This document shows positions 24,483 to 36,283 of a DNA stretch of 64,000 nucleotides, one piece after another. Position numbers and translations under genes: made by a program. The first letter of the stretch is position 1, and each line of letters opens with the position of its first letter. The notes below the pieces were generated by a model. The model searched no databases. It had not been told where the DNA came from and saw nothing but the letters and a program-made list of their open reading frames with translations. The DNA is from Torreya grandis (Eukaryota > Streptophyta > Pinopsida > Cupressales > Taxaceae), in assembly GCA_037957365.1 (NCBI GenBank), contig JARHVA010001175.1, forward strand, positions 1,583,501 through 1,647,500, written 5' to 3'.

Positions 24483-25139
24483 TAATCAAATTACGTAAGT
24501 ATTTTTGAATATAAAATATAGGTGTTGAAACATATCAAATAATTTATATGAATATTTCATAATAAATTATAGTGCTAAAAAGGAATTATATGAATGGAGA
24601 GCTAAGTTGAATGACCAAGTTATAAAGAGGGTGACCTAGTTGAGAAAATGAATCTAAGTGGCTTATATGAGGTCGAGAGGCAAGTTTTTAGGTGTTAAAG
24701 AAAGATAATTCCATCATTAGGTTTGCATATATCATATTGTAATTGTAGATCAATTTGGATGTGATTGATTTGGTACTTGATCATCTAGGGGGTTGTAGGA
24801 TCCTTGTTAGTTGGTGCTAGCTAAAGGTCTAATGGGTACTTGACTAAACTAAGAGGTGGGTGTTCCTTGATTATTTCGTGATGGTATGAATTGAATTAAT
24901 ACCTTTAAAATACATATTCTAAAGATTTTTTAGTGCGTTTTTTACCCCATGAGGATTTCTTGCATAATTCATGTATTAAGTGCTTTGATCTTGCATTGTT
25001 TTCTTTGTCCATTAAAATAAATGGTTTATATGCTTCATAAATGCTTATGTTGAATGGTTAAAAGTTTGAATAATTGGAATGGAAGTTTATTTGCTTACAT
25101 CATCTATTCACCCCCCTCTCAATGATTGTACCTCTAAAA
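23166..25139 (+). repeat. 3' LTR of element C
   Basis: It starts tgtttttaatgatgtctc and ends cctctaaaa, homologous to 16810-18735. Part of its extra length comes from a (TG)25 run absent from the 5' LTR. Confidence 0.75.
24431..24480. repeat. (TG)25 microsatellite inside the 3' LTR of element C
   Basis: A perfect 50-bp TG run. The same place in the 5' LTR reads tgtgtgtgagagagag, only a few units, so the expansion happened after insertion. Confidence 0.95.
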
Positions 25140-25372
25140 AATCTAATCCTTGTAGGTTTTCTTTCACACCATCATTTTTATCATCATATCATATTTTTTA
25201 TATTTATAGTAATATATCAAACTAGTCATTATAGTTCTAAATTTTTGTGCATAGGTTTAATACACATTTGCTTCATAATAGCTATGTTCTATCTATGTAG
25301 GTCTTCACCAATTACAAGTTATTATATCAATACATTTGACACATTATTCTTCTTTAGGTCCAAATTAGCATA

Positions 25373-25860
25373 CATAGTTGAACCAGTTGACTCTATCTAT
25401 TATTTTATTTTTTAAACATACAAGTCAATAAACACAGTCAAATAGGTTGACTCTATTCATTATTTATTCTTCACCACACATGGTTTCAAAGCCTTGGTCA
25501 AACTAGTTGACTCAATTGGTTGAATTTAAAATCAACATTTGAAAACTTTAGCATAAAAATTTTAATCCAAAACATCTTCAAGCCCACCAAGGTTCCTTTA
25601 TTTTCTCTCCCTGGCATTTTAGTACTATTTTTCACAATTTTACTGTCTATAAAATTGTAACCTTGTAGCTAACTAGGTTGACCTGATTGATTTATTTATA
25701 TAGTTTATCTTCTATCTAAGAGATATAGATTACCTATTTGACTTTGTTATTAAAGACCTTGATTCTATAGAATAGTAGTGACCCAATCGACTCTATTCTC
25801 TACTATTTTCATATAGTGTTGCCTGAACCAACTCTATAGTATTCTCAATCAAGGAATTAA
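25373..25860. repeat. 61-bp degenerate tandem repeat, left array
   Basis: Units start near 25373, 25434, 25494, 25665, 25727 and about 25783. Each has a cacagtcaaactagttgactct-like core of less than 20 bp followed by an AT-rich spacer. The spacing is 60-62 bp where adjacent units are clear. Confidence 0.55.
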
Positions 25861-26588
25861 CATCTATTTGTTAGTAATTAATTAACCTTTCCTTTTTATT
25901 CATTTGCATCATTAGAGTAACTCACATAGATTAAATAGGTGGTTTTTCAAATTACCATTTTAGTTACACTATTTTACTCTTTTTTACAAACTACCAAATC
26001 ACTTACATTTAAAAAACATTAAAACATTTGTCTTCCCAAGGCCTACCTACTTGGATTTCATCACCAAAGGGGACGCCAACTTAGTTTTATGACCAGCTAT
26101 AAATATGTGGTTGATGGTATATATTGGCAAAGCATCTGATACCTTTATTATTGTAAAATTGCAAAGTGAGGGGGTAAGCCCAAATACTAAGCCAATACCA
26201 TCACCAATACAGATCCCTTTCAGCCCAAACATCTTGAAACCAACCTTAGATTACTTTCTAGCTCATTATTTCAACCAACATCCCTATCACCTTAAAATAA
26301 AACTTTATTATAACTTAATAACTCTTAGGATGACCAACTAGTTAGCATTTACTTTTCAATTTTTGCTTGTTCTTTGATCATTATGTGGTGTATTGTAAAA
26401 CTTACATTGGCCAACATTGGTGAAAGGTTTGTGTTGGGTGTTCCAATTAGATCAAACACATTGATCCAATTACATGTGTTCTCACTTTTATTATTGATTC
26501 AAATTATCTTTCAAAATTTTCCCCTATTTCATAACATCATCATCTTGATCGATACAGTCTCTTAAAAACTATTAAACCTTCCTACCTA
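25861..26588. other. Spacer between 61-bp arrays, nothing recognised
   Basis: ORFs on both strands around 26,050-26,340 overlap and have a fairly protein-like composition, but I can assign neither to a family. Confidence 0.35.
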
Positions 26589-26830
26589 TAATACACAATC
26601 AACCTACACGACTATGCATTCTTATCTCCTTTTTTAGTTCTTTATTCAATAGTACATAATAGACCTACACAAATTTATACCTTTATCAACCTATTTATCC
26701 TTTCTCACTACAATACATAGTTGACTTGCATAGCTTTATATCCTTATGTTTATATTTTTTCCCCTAGGTTGTAAAACACAGTCAACTAGTTTGACTCTAT
26801 ATCCTATTTTCTGATTTTGTCTTTGCATAA
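26589..26830. repeat. 61-bp degenerate tandem repeat, right array
   Basis: Units start near 26591, 26652, 26714 and 26774 (61, 62 and 60 bp apart) with the same acacagtcaact..gactctat core as the left array. Confidence 0.55.
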
Positions 26831-26879
26831 TATCTTTTTATCTCCTTTCTTTCATCATGAATTTTATATTTAAGGATAA

Positions 26880-28209
26880 CACCAATTTGAACTCAAAAAA
26901 TATGATGGGATTTACCAATCCCATTAAGATTCCCTAGAAATATATTATAGCTTCCACTTTAGATGAAATTAATGTGCATGTGGCCACTCAGACTATAAAT
27001 TATGGGACTCCTCATTCATCTTCAGTTCATAATCATATTTTATCCTTATAAGATTAACTAGAATTAAATTACACTCATGAAATTATTTTCTTCATTAATG
27101 AGTTTCCTTTACATAGGGGAAAAGACCCTTTAACTATTTAGAATATCATGATAAGTGGTTAAATAGAGTAACCCTATTCACCTTCCCCTATATTCTCTCA
27201 TGGACTTGGGGGAGATAGCTTCTTTGGTTCTCAAAATCTCCCTTCTATTTTGATTCCTTCTCATACTATGCCCTCTTCTTCTTTGATTTCTTCAACCTCC
27301 ATGCAAAGTATATCTACTAACATGGTTAGTTCAACATCTAGTGGACCTTTTCCAACACCCCTCCTAAATCATTCCACTAGTGTATGATTTTATACCAATG
27401 GTAATAATGCCACTTGTGCTTATTTTTATTCTAATCATTATACTAGTGCATCTTTTTCTACACATTAATGCTACTAGTGTCACTTTTTATACCAATGACT
27501 CTCAAAACACTAGTGATGTGCATGCCACTAGTCATAGTGGAACCCAAGCCACTAATACCAATGCTAATTCTTCATATGTTGTGAAAACTACTTAACCTAA
27601 AACTCAAACACATTATCTCTTATTAAAAACTCTTAATAAAATGAACACTTTTCAAGCTAATAATACCAATCAAATGATGCAAATGAAGAATCACCTTATT
27701 CACCTTAAAAAATAACATCAATAGGTTCCATGGGGAGTGAAAAATCAAAATGCACTCCCTCCACCCTTAGGGATTCCAATGGCAACCTCATTCCCAAACC
27801 ACCCCTTGTTAAAAAAATGATTAAAAATATTCAACATTAACCTCTTACACCTCAAATTTCCAACATAGATATAGGAGGTATCACACTTAGCATTAGTCAC
27901 AAGAGGTCAACTAATCCTACATTAAATTTAAAAACATTTAGTAATATCTAAAAATATTGGGACAAATTAAACACTTTCACTACTACCAAGATATTAGAAA
28001 AAATGATCTCTAAAGATACTCTAGATTGGTCTAATAAACTGAATCCCCATTATATCACTAGCTTAGAATATCTAGTTAACTCTCTATAATAAAAGTTTCA
28101 AATTGATGACCTCCTGGAGAATACCTTGGCTCATTTTATTAATTGCAAGTAACTTGAAATTGAAACAGCACAAGCTTTCATCAAATGGTGGAAGACATTG
28201 TCTAATAAG
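26880..28209 (+). pseudogene. Retroelement gag-like ORF, truncated at its 3' end
   Basis: The plus strand encodes a low-complexity Thr/Ser/Asn-rich region (for example TNDSQNTSDVHATSHSGTQA, about 27,480-27,550). An alpha-helical stretch follows with DWSNKLNPHYITSLEYL, IDDLLENTLAHFINCK and AQAFIKWWKTLSNK. The last segment resembles the capsid part of Ty3/gypsy gag. Several stops and one frame change occur. It ends abruptly at 28,209, where arm A starts with TGTTGG, suggesting that the arm inserted into this gag. The possible continuation (knuckle, protease) is at 59.4-60.9 kb. Confidence 0.45.
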
Positions 28210-30069
28210 TGTTGGCACTTGAACCTTCACTCTAGAAATAGGTAGTTCAAACCTACCTTCAAGGCTAGACTAACATGGGATTGGTCTAAAGGTTGTGGGT
28301 GACCTATACTAAGACCAAACCTCTAGTTTATGGGGATAGCTCCCCTAGTACATCACTTATGGATCAATATCACTAAGAAATACTATTATTGGGGTGAAAA
28401 GGAATAGAGAGTATATAAAATAAACCTGATATAAGGGTGGTCATTAACCAATATAGCTTATCCACTCTATTTAAACTTGAAAAACACTATTGGACAATGC
28501 ATAAAATTGAATCACTATCTCTAATGACTCCTAGGAAATAATGTTTCATATATAGGTTTGTTTAGATGAATAGAACATGAAGGCAATGAAAGGGAGGCCT
28601 AGTTAAAGGCACTTGTAGTTAATCTTCCAATCTAAACTCATCCATAAACATTATAACACTCTAGATGACCTGCATAGAAAACCTATTAGCATGTAGGTGA
28701 GGCTTATATTTGTAAAGGGAGAAATTACACCACTTATTCATATCAAAACAAGAATGTACACACTAGAAACTAATAATGAAGAAGTTTACGCATTCCACTA
28801 ATAGTACAATAGGTCTACAAAGAAAAAATCTAGGCAGAGTTTTTTCATACCCAGGTGAGGGATAGAAATCAAGGCCTTAATGCCTGAATATATAGAATGA
28901 TCAAAATAGAGAGAGAGAGAGGTAAATATGGCATGAAATTATATATAATATGTCATAAAAAACCATAATCAAATTGTACAATAGTTGCATTATCCACAAT
29001 AATCCTCCTATATCTCCCTCCGTGCATTGGCTTCTTGATTGGTAGTCTCCAATGGACCCTTAGGCATTGAGGTAGAGTAGTGGAGATTAGGTCAGACTTG
29101 TTTGACTACTTTCAAAGCATGGATACACCTAATAAATTTCAATCACTCCTCTTATGGTATTTACATAGTGAAATTGAGGTGTAATTAGCCTCCATGACGT
29201 GTTGAGCATCTAACAATCTCTTATGCATGTTAACTAAGTTGAAAAGTACATCCTCCTCCATTATGACTATGAATTGCATCTATCTCTTATCATCCCCTCT
29301 ATTCTATTCTATAACTCTCCTTATTGACCAAGTAGGTCTATTAGGCCTATTAGGCCTAGTTTCTTAATTATTAGGTGTTTAATGGCCATTAAAAATTATA
29401 AGAGAACCTTTAGATTAGGTGGATAGGTGTGGTCAAGGTCTGAATAAAAGTCCCCTACCATGATATAAGCCTCTCTAAGTAGTAGACCCATGTAACTTTA
29501 CTTTTCCTAGTTGACTAGGCTACTTTTTGTTAGCATCTACAGACTAGATATTTGGTGTGGACTTATAGAGGTATTTCCAAGCATTTTTTTAGAAATATTA
29601 TGATTAAATAAGATAAAAAAAGTCTAAAACCATTAACTAAAATGTTTTTCAACTTCTCAAACCACCCTATACTTTGTTTTTTTCTCAATTCCTTAGAAAA
29701 TTACCATTTTATGAAAAGTTTGTTTAATGTCCATATAGAATAGTAGCATGGATGAGATAAATTCTAAGTGGAATAGGTGTTTTAAGTGATTATCAAACAA
29801 ATTTAGAATGTTTTAGTGAAATTATATATATTTTCCCCAAGTTAGGTCTGAATTAGGGTTTAAAGAGGGTTTTGGAGGTCTACCATCTTAATGATGGTTC
29901 ACAAATATCAAACCTTCAATCCAAAAAATATGGTCATGGATGTTTATTCCATAAATGCCCTTAAAATTATATAAATAATATGGTCCCATGTATATTATAT
30001 GGAGAGATATGAGTAAAATATGGTGGACTTTGATCTTTCTATAGGCCTTCTAGACATGTTAATAGTCTT

Positions 30070-30086
30070 AACATTTGTTCATAGAG
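30070..30086 (+). other. Paralogous empty site for the LINE insertion
   Basis: aacatttgttcatagag occurs once here, followed by gtggcccc. In arm B the nearly identical 17-mer is present twice, once on each side of the LINE. Confidence 0.85.
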
Positions 30087-32290
30087 GTGGCCCCATTAAA
30101 ACAACTCCCTATTTCATGTATATTAATTACATAGGGGTTCCCAACATCCCATAAAATAATTTTTATTGATTACCTCTACCATGAAATACATGATCACTTA
30201 AATAGACACTCAAGTTTATTGTTTGAATTATTATAGATCAAGGTAGATATAAAATTGAGTTTAACCATTCCTTTCCATTCCTATGCCTCAAAAATAACTC
30301 ATAGGACCTATAACATTATCTTAAACCTTCTCATAGTATTGTATTTTATTGGGGGTTTATGTTTATGATACTAAGGTGAGCATGTGGTTTGAGGCCTTAA
30401 GAATGGCTTTTAGGCCTAACAAGCCTAAACTGAGTCTGAAGGCTTTGAACTTCCTATACATGGTTTGGGGGGCTTTAACATCATCAAATCACTATCTTCA
30501 TTTGGTTTATACAAACCTTATAATTAATCCCTAACTTCATATTACTATAGTTTTTATGGGATTATGAACTCCTATAACATGATTCTACTTTGATAATATC
30601 CTTAGGTATAAGCTTTTCTTCAAGTATTCCTTCTACAACCCTCATATAATCAGATCTAGGGTTTGTAGGATGTTAAGCCTTTATTTACCTAAGGTATGAT
30701 TGATTGTTTTTATTACCTCAAATGATATCTTATCACCATGATACCACACTATATCACCTTTCACTCCTCATCAAATTTTTATAGACCTCTTAACAACAAC
30801 CCCAAATCATGTGTAGTTCTCTAATTTATGTACACAAGTTTGTACATATATATTTTAGGCCTAAAGGCATAATAGGTCATGGGGACCTCATTATTATCTT
30901 CAATGAATCACAATGTTCTCTAAGGATTAAAAATATTTAAGGAAAAAGTCATACTCCTGAAGACAAGTCTCACTTCAATTATGCAGTCTTCTACACACTT
31001 TGGTTTCCCTCTCATGACCCTATTTTAATGGTATATTTAGGCCTTACTAGACCTAATTAGGACATATAAACCTAATATTATATAAATTGGTACTCATATC
31101 ACATTGGAGTTCTTATTTTATCTTACCACTTTCCCTATCAAGTGTTTCCAACTCTAAAAGACCTTTGAGCATGATGTTACCTTCAACTCCTAGGTACATG
31201 CTTGCTTATATCTATCTTTAGGCCCAATAGAACTTCAATCTCTCTCTAACATATCATAATTGAACTAAAGTGGTTGATTCAAGTTAATAGTATTAAGGGG
31301 ATAAATCAACTACCATTTTTCATCCCTACATTGCACTTTGTTGCATGATGTCCACACTTCTAGCCATTCTACTAGTGATCTTACCTGCTTGGATTTCCTA
31401 TGTGGTTGGCTATAGTTGATCAACTAAGATTGTTTAGTATACAAGATATATTGATGTCTTAATATCTAAATAACTTAATTATTATTGAGGGTTTTAATAT
31501 AATAGTCTTGGTCTCTCTATTTTACTCACCTTTACCTCTTTTCACTTTCTTTATCAAACATATTACATCACATTTCACCCCCTAACCCACATTTCACCCC
31601 CTAACCCAAGACCCTACATGTAGGTGATGACCCTACCTTATACTAAGTATTATCTTCCATTGGAGTGAGTTTAGTTGGTGGTTTTTTTTGGACCCTATTC
31701 TCTTCATTCACAGACTTCCTCATGTGTCCTTCTAACTCCTTAGGGATTTCTACAATTAGTTCTGTATCTAATTATGATACTTCTAATAATCAACCTATAG
31801 GTGTTGTTCATAGGCCTTTTGACTGTGTATACATTTGAGGAAGTGAGAATAATTCTATATTTTTGTCCTTAGGTATCATCACCATTTTAATGGCCTCTCT
31901 CCATTTCTTTATAACCCTCTAAATCTTCTTTATCCTCAAAGCATCAATGTTTCACTTACCTTGCAAACACAATACTATTTCATTGCGGTCTTGACTAAGT
32001 TGTCCTCCTGGGGTGGTTGAGAGTGTTGACAATGTCTTCCAATACCTTTTAATATGTCCTAGGACCCTTTAAAGCTTGTTATTTCTCCAAGGTTCTATTT
32101 CCTCAGTCAACATTCCATCTACGTCTCTAGTCTACATAAGGACATGAAGGTGCTTAAATGAGGGTTTCTTTAATTGTGTTAACCCCTTTTGGACCAAGTT
32201 GAAGGAATTTATCTTTAATGCACATGAATTAAATATTCCATTTGTTTTATACCCTCTTTATTCTCTTTGAATTTTCTCACATCTCTATAC

Positions 32291-32295
32291 TCTAT
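32291..32295. repeat. Target-site duplication of element E, left
   Basis: tctat directly precedes the LTR start tgtcaggg. The same five bases follow the other LTR at 36279-36283. Confidence 0.9.
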
Positions 32296-33290
32296 TGTCA
32301 GGGAAACCCCAGAACAATAAGCATGCTCAAATCCCTACTGAGTCAGGATCTTGCTCTACCAATTAGAACACATGTGATTACTTCTTGTATTAGCAAATAA
32401 ACATGGAATTATACCAGAATCAATAAGTAACTAGAAATATGAAACAACACAGGAATTAAGAGACAATACACAATTATATTATATACATAGAAGAATATAC
32501 AATAAGGAAGATGCCACTTCTTCCTCCACCTCAAAGGTTCGCCACACCTCAAGACCTTCTTCCCTCTCTCTCTCGGTCCCAAAAATCAACTCCAATACAG
32601 AATTGATGTTCACCTCTCCAACCAGTTAGTAACACGCTTCTAGTTCACCAAGTACACAACCGTACTCCAAGTAGATCCCCTGCTCTCTGCTACCTACAAA
32701 TCACTAGACCTTACTCACCATGTAGACATCTCTACACCCCTGAAGAACCCTTGTCCTTGCCTCACCAAGTCCTTATGATTCTTCAACCAGTACTCCAGTG
32801 GATCAAGTCCTTGACCTTGCAGACCTTGCAACTCTCCCTGATCATACACACTCAGCACCCCTTTGGAACTAGGAGGAGCTACACTAGCACTCTCTAAAAG
32901 CTCTATGGCTTTCTAGCACACTTTTTCAATACAATCATGAGTCCATATATAGATCTCATCCAAACAATAATTAGACAATAATACAATAATTAAATCCGCA
33001 GCTCTCAGTCTAAGAATAGCTCTAAACATGCAAACACTTGGTTCATCAACCAACTGCCCGTAACATACTCGTAGCTCGAACCACAGGTGATCGACGTCGG
33101 TCCCTGGCTGTCTGGGGGTGCCAACACCGGCCGATCCATGACCGACGTCGGTTGCCTTCTTGTCTCCCTCCTACCATCATCGATTGTCCTAACCGACGCC
33201 GGTGTCTATGACACTTCGCAACACTTCCTGCAACCTCCATAACTTCTCCTATTTACAACCTGGTGAAGCTTTTAGCTCCACAACCTAAAA
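32296..33290 (-). repeat. 3' LTR of element E
   Basis: Plus-strand start is tgtcagggaaacc and the end is cctaaaa (the partner has cctaaca, so TG on the minus strand decayed to TT). A TATA-like ccatatatag lies near 32,943. It carries three CCGACGTCGG-type palindromes near 33,091, 33,141 and 33,192, and is 51 bp longer than the partner between the first two. Confidence 0.9.
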
Positions 33291-33301
33291 ATCTCCCACT
33301 T
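33291..33301 (-). promoter_or_regulatory. Polypurine tract of element E
   Basis: On the minus strand it reads aagtgggagat directly before the LTR, the classic Copia polypurine tract. Confidence 0.85.
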
Positions 33302-33371
33302 GGAGATAAATAGCTGCACCTGTACCTATATTTGTAGCCCATCTAATTTGTTTCCTGGTTTGTATCCCTCT

Positions 33372-34260
33372 TCAAGATGAATCTTGAAGACCACCCACCA
33401 CACAACCTGTGATGCTATACCTATCATTCAAGTAACCTACCACATCCGAACCTACACATCCATGTAGTAAAGAACTTGACCCTGCATAACAAGAATCCCT
33501 GCTGCTAGTCCCACTGAACTGCCCTCCAGTACTCCTTCCCCAAATTGGCTCCATACTTTCTGACAACCCCCACTGAATTGGGAAAACTCAGATCTACAAT
33601 AGATCTCATGTGATTTCAAACCCTGTTTCAAGCTAAGCTTGAACTATCCAGCCATTGGTGTGCTTACCGATTCTGCATCTTGTGTAATAAACCTTGCCAA
33701 CACCGTCTTCACATCAGCTCCCATTGGAGATAAAATCTCCATGTCTCTTATGCCAAAGAATTTTGCTGCTCCAAATTCTTCATGACACACCTCTGAACTA
33801 ACCTTACCTTTTAGCTTAGCAAATCCCTGTATGTACAAAACCTGCTAGCAAACCATCCATGTACAGTAACTGGATAATTTCACGACTCATCATCCACCTG
33901 GTAAGAATAAAAACAACACAATAGTTACACTAACATTGACTGAAGCCATGCTTAGTCATCCACCTATCAAAACCTGTACTACTGTCCTGCAGCTTCTTCA
34001 AGACCATATGCCTTGGCCTTCTGTCTCATGTATCCATCCACTCTCTTCTTTAAAATGGGAATCCATCTCTCTTAGTGCTTTCTTCCAGCTGACAACTCTA
34101 CCAACAAATACCTATTTGGTTCCTCTCCAAGGACTCACTCCTCATCCATGCCAAGCTCCCACTATATCTGGACTCTACCTGCATTGCTTCTTCACATCCT
34201 CCTGGTTCTTGACCATCAGTAAGCAATATAAAGAAGGTGAACAACGAATATGAGGTTCAC
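33372..34260 (-). pseudogene. Copia RT and RNase H remnant of element E
   Basis: Reading the minus strand downwards, the pieces come in the right order. YGLEEAA (about 34,000; standard YGLKQAP) and FDRWMTKHGFSQC (RT) come first. LLYMDG near 33,860 stands where YVDD is expected, so the second catalytic Asp is Gly. EFGAAKFFGIRDMEIL and VSTPMAG (RT C-terminus) follow at 33,838-33,644. SSSLLHGCVGSDVVG and YSITGCV (RNase H start, usual Y.DSD.AG and STTGYV) lie at 33,566-33,372. The pieces lie in different frames with stops. RT would copy the RNA and RNase H remove it. This copy cannot. Confidence 0.75.
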
Positions 34261-34321
34261 TTACCCTTTCTGACCTTCACATGAGTGTTTGAGACTTGCT
34301 GTCCACCCAATATCTGTTCTA

Positions 34322-34510
34322 GTGACCGATCTCGGCCATCTCCCAGTCTGCTCCCGACCGATGTCAGTTCCCTGCACTGACCCTGACTACCGACGTTGTT
34401 TCCCTGGCCGACGCCGGTATCCATTCAGTCGATGTCGGTTCCCTCATGGCTGATGTCGATCTTCCTGTTGCTGACGTCAGTTACTGTGTGACCGATGCTG
34501 GTACCTGTGT
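34322..34510. repeat. CpG palindrome array, 20-21 bp period, in element E
   Basis: Eight units resembling ccga(c/t)g(t/c)cggt(a/t)cc(c/t) start near 34324, 34356, 34388, 34407, 34427, 34448, 34469 and 34490. The first two steps are 32 bp and the rest 19-21 bp. The core CCGACGTCGG is a perfect palindrome. One unit contains TGACGTCA, the classic bZIP (CRE-like) site. The same palindrome occurs in both LTRs. It occupies the place of integrase. The function is unknown. Confidence 0.8.
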
Positions 34511-34581
34511 TCACCTGTGAGTGATAACTTTTTACCCACAAGCTCTCCATGGATCAAAATCCTAATCAAATAAACCCTACT

Positions 34582-35226
34582 CTACTCAGAATAATTTAGT
34601 TCTCTCACCTGATCTTTGTCCGTCATCTCCTCCATGAACACCAAGGCTTTCCAGTTCTTTAGCTTGTCAAAAAAATTTATCTTCCGCTTCAGAACCTGCA
34701 TTCTCCTTCTACATATGTGACTAAGCCTATGAAGCCACATCTCTGCAACAAAAGGTGAATCAGCAATATAAGTAGATAGATAAAGGACACCTACTTTCTT
34801 ACCACCATCTAATTCAAGTGTATCCATTGTGAGAGTTACAGAATATCTCCCATCACCCAAATTTCTTGAAGAAATTAGACTCATCTCCAAGACTGGTACC
34901 TGCATGACTTCCTTCAACCACTATGTGTCATCCATATGTAATTTCAGCTTCACTTCCCCTTTGTCAATAATCTGACAAGGCTCTCCAGCTCCTAAACCTG
35001 GGGCTGCATGGAAAGAGGCAACATAATCTGTTATCCAAAATTCAACTTCATCCAAGAAACCTCCCAAAGCATCCTGTGTAACAACACCTGCAACATCTGC
35101 ATCTACAATTCCTTCATGCTAATCTGCTACCAACCAACAATATCTTTTTCTCTGCTCTTTCTTTCCATCAATCAGACCATTCGTGCTATTTAGTTTCTCC
35201 ATTCGTAGCTTACTTCCTTCTGCCAT
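34582..35226 (-). pseudogene. Fused gag start, protease and pre-integrase remnant of element E
   Basis: ATG at 35226 opens MAEGSKLRMEKLNSTNG, a typical Copia gag start, but the capsid and knuckle are missing. Soon comes WITDYVASFHAAP, which stands where the protease W.LDSGAS.H motif belongs; DSGA has become DYVA. Next come the GEVKLKLHMDD strand and a TAG where another residue is expected. The last part is ISSRNLGDGRYSV and MWLHRLSHI, the gag-pre-integrase zinc motif region (usual LWH.RLGH). Nothing of the integrase core follows. The fusion must predate the last transposition, because the LTRs are still nearly identical. Confidence 0.75.
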
Positions 35227-35321
35227 TGCTATACTCCCACTCAATCAGGAACCCCTGTGAGCAACCTGTAATCAACAAACACTACCAAATCTGAAACCAC
35301 CTGTTAGTAACTCAACCTGAA

Positions 35322-35333
35322 GCTCTGATACCA
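35322..35333 (-). promoter_or_regulatory. Primer-binding site of element E (tRNA-Met type)
   Basis: gctctgatacca is the exact complement of TGGTATCAGAGC, two bases from the LTR end. Confidence 0.92.
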
Positions 35334-35335
35334 CG

Positions 35336-36278
35336 TGTCAGGGAAACCCTAGAACAATAAACATGTTCAAATCCCTACTGAGTCAGGATCTTGCTCTACC
35401 AATTAGAACACATGTGATTACTTCTTGTATTAGCAACTAAACATGGAATTATACCAGAATCAATAAGTAACTAGAAATATGAAACAACACAGGAATTAAG
35501 AGACAATACACAATTGTATTATATACATAGAAGAATATACAATAAGGAAGATGCCACTTCTTCCTCCACCTCAAAGGTTCGCCACACCTCAAGACCTTCT
35601 TCCCTCTCTCTCTCAGTCCCAATAATCAACTCTAATACAGAATTGATGTTCACCTCTCCAACTAGTCAGTAACACGCTGCCAATTCACCAAGTACACAAC
35701 CGTACTCCAAGTAGATCCCCTGCTCTCTGCTACCTGCAAATCACTAGACCTTACTCACCATGTAGAAATCTCTACACCCCTAAAGAACCCTTGTCCTTGC
35801 CTCACCAAGTCCTTATGATTCTTCAACCAGTACTCCAGTGGATTAGCTCCTTGACCTTGCAGACCTTGCAACTCTCCCTGATCATACACACTCAGCACCC
35901 CTTGGAACTAGGAGGAGCTACACTAGCTCTCTCTAAAAGCTCTATGGCTTTCTAGCACACTTTTTCAATACAATCATGAGTCCATATATAGATCTCATCC
36001 AAAAAATAATTAGACAATAATACAATAATTAAATCCGTAGCTCTCAGTCTAAGAATAGCTCTAAACATGCAAACACTTGGTTCGTCAACCAACTGCCCGT
36101 AACATACTCACAGCTCGAACCACAGGTGACCGACGTCGGTTGCCTTCCTGTCTCCCTCCTGCCGTCGTCGGTTGTCCTGATCGACGCCGGTGTCTGTGAC
36201 ACTTCGCAACACTTCCTGCAACCTCCATAACTTCTCCTGTTTGCAACCTGGTGAAGCTTTTAGCTCCACAACCTAACA
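35336..36278 (-). repeat. 5' LTR of element E
   Basis: The ends TG..CA are intact (minus strand tgttaggttg to cctgaca). It lacks 51 bp between two CGACGTCGG copies that the 3' LTR keeps, and is otherwise nearly identical to it. Confidence 0.92.
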
Positions 36279-36283
36279 TCTAT
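36279..36283. repeat. Target-site duplication of element E, right
   Basis: tctat, identical to 32291-32295. Arm B has a single tccat at 57105-57109. Confidence 0.9.

Larger units (their letters stand above)
16810..25139 (+). mobile_element. Element C: old Copia LTR retrotransposon lacking pol
   Basis: Two direct repeats of about 1.95 kb flank a 4.4-kb interior. The interior starts with a Copia primer-binding site and gag and ends near a purine tract. Gag and several CCHC knuckles are readable. No protease active site, integrase, reverse transcriptase or RNase H could be found between 20.9 and 23.1 kb, so the copy is gag-only, by deletion or as a non-autonomous form. The LTRs differ at many positions, so the insertion is old. 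No 5-bp target duplication is evident (ttaga on the left, aatct on the right). Confidence 0.75.
32296..36278 (-). mobile_element. Element E: recent non-autonomous Copia LTR retrotransposon
   Basis: LTRs at 32296-33290 and 35336-36278 are close to identical by eye (a few changes per 100 bp plus one 51-bp deletion). The 5-bp target duplication tctat is perfect. The primer-binding site, polypurine tract and minus-strand orientation agree. The interior is only about 2 kb: a gag start fused to protease and pre-integrase, then a CpG palindrome array where integrase should lie, then RT and RNase H remnants. With young LTRs but a gutted interior, it was probably copied by enzymes from another element (inference). 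It sits in arm A and is richer in GC and CpG than its surroundings. Confidence 0.9.

Noticed and set aside
16805..25144. 5-bp target duplication for element C (ttaga / aatct)
   Set aside because: No direct match. The LTR ends are too decayed to fix to the base.
26047..26341. Overlapping ORFs on both strands with protein-like composition
   Set aside because: Neither matches a family I know, they contradict each other, and no start context or conserved motif decides between them.
33936..34253. A 105-residue plus-strand ORF inside element E
   Set aside because: It is the opposite-strand shadow of the degenerate Copia RT region.
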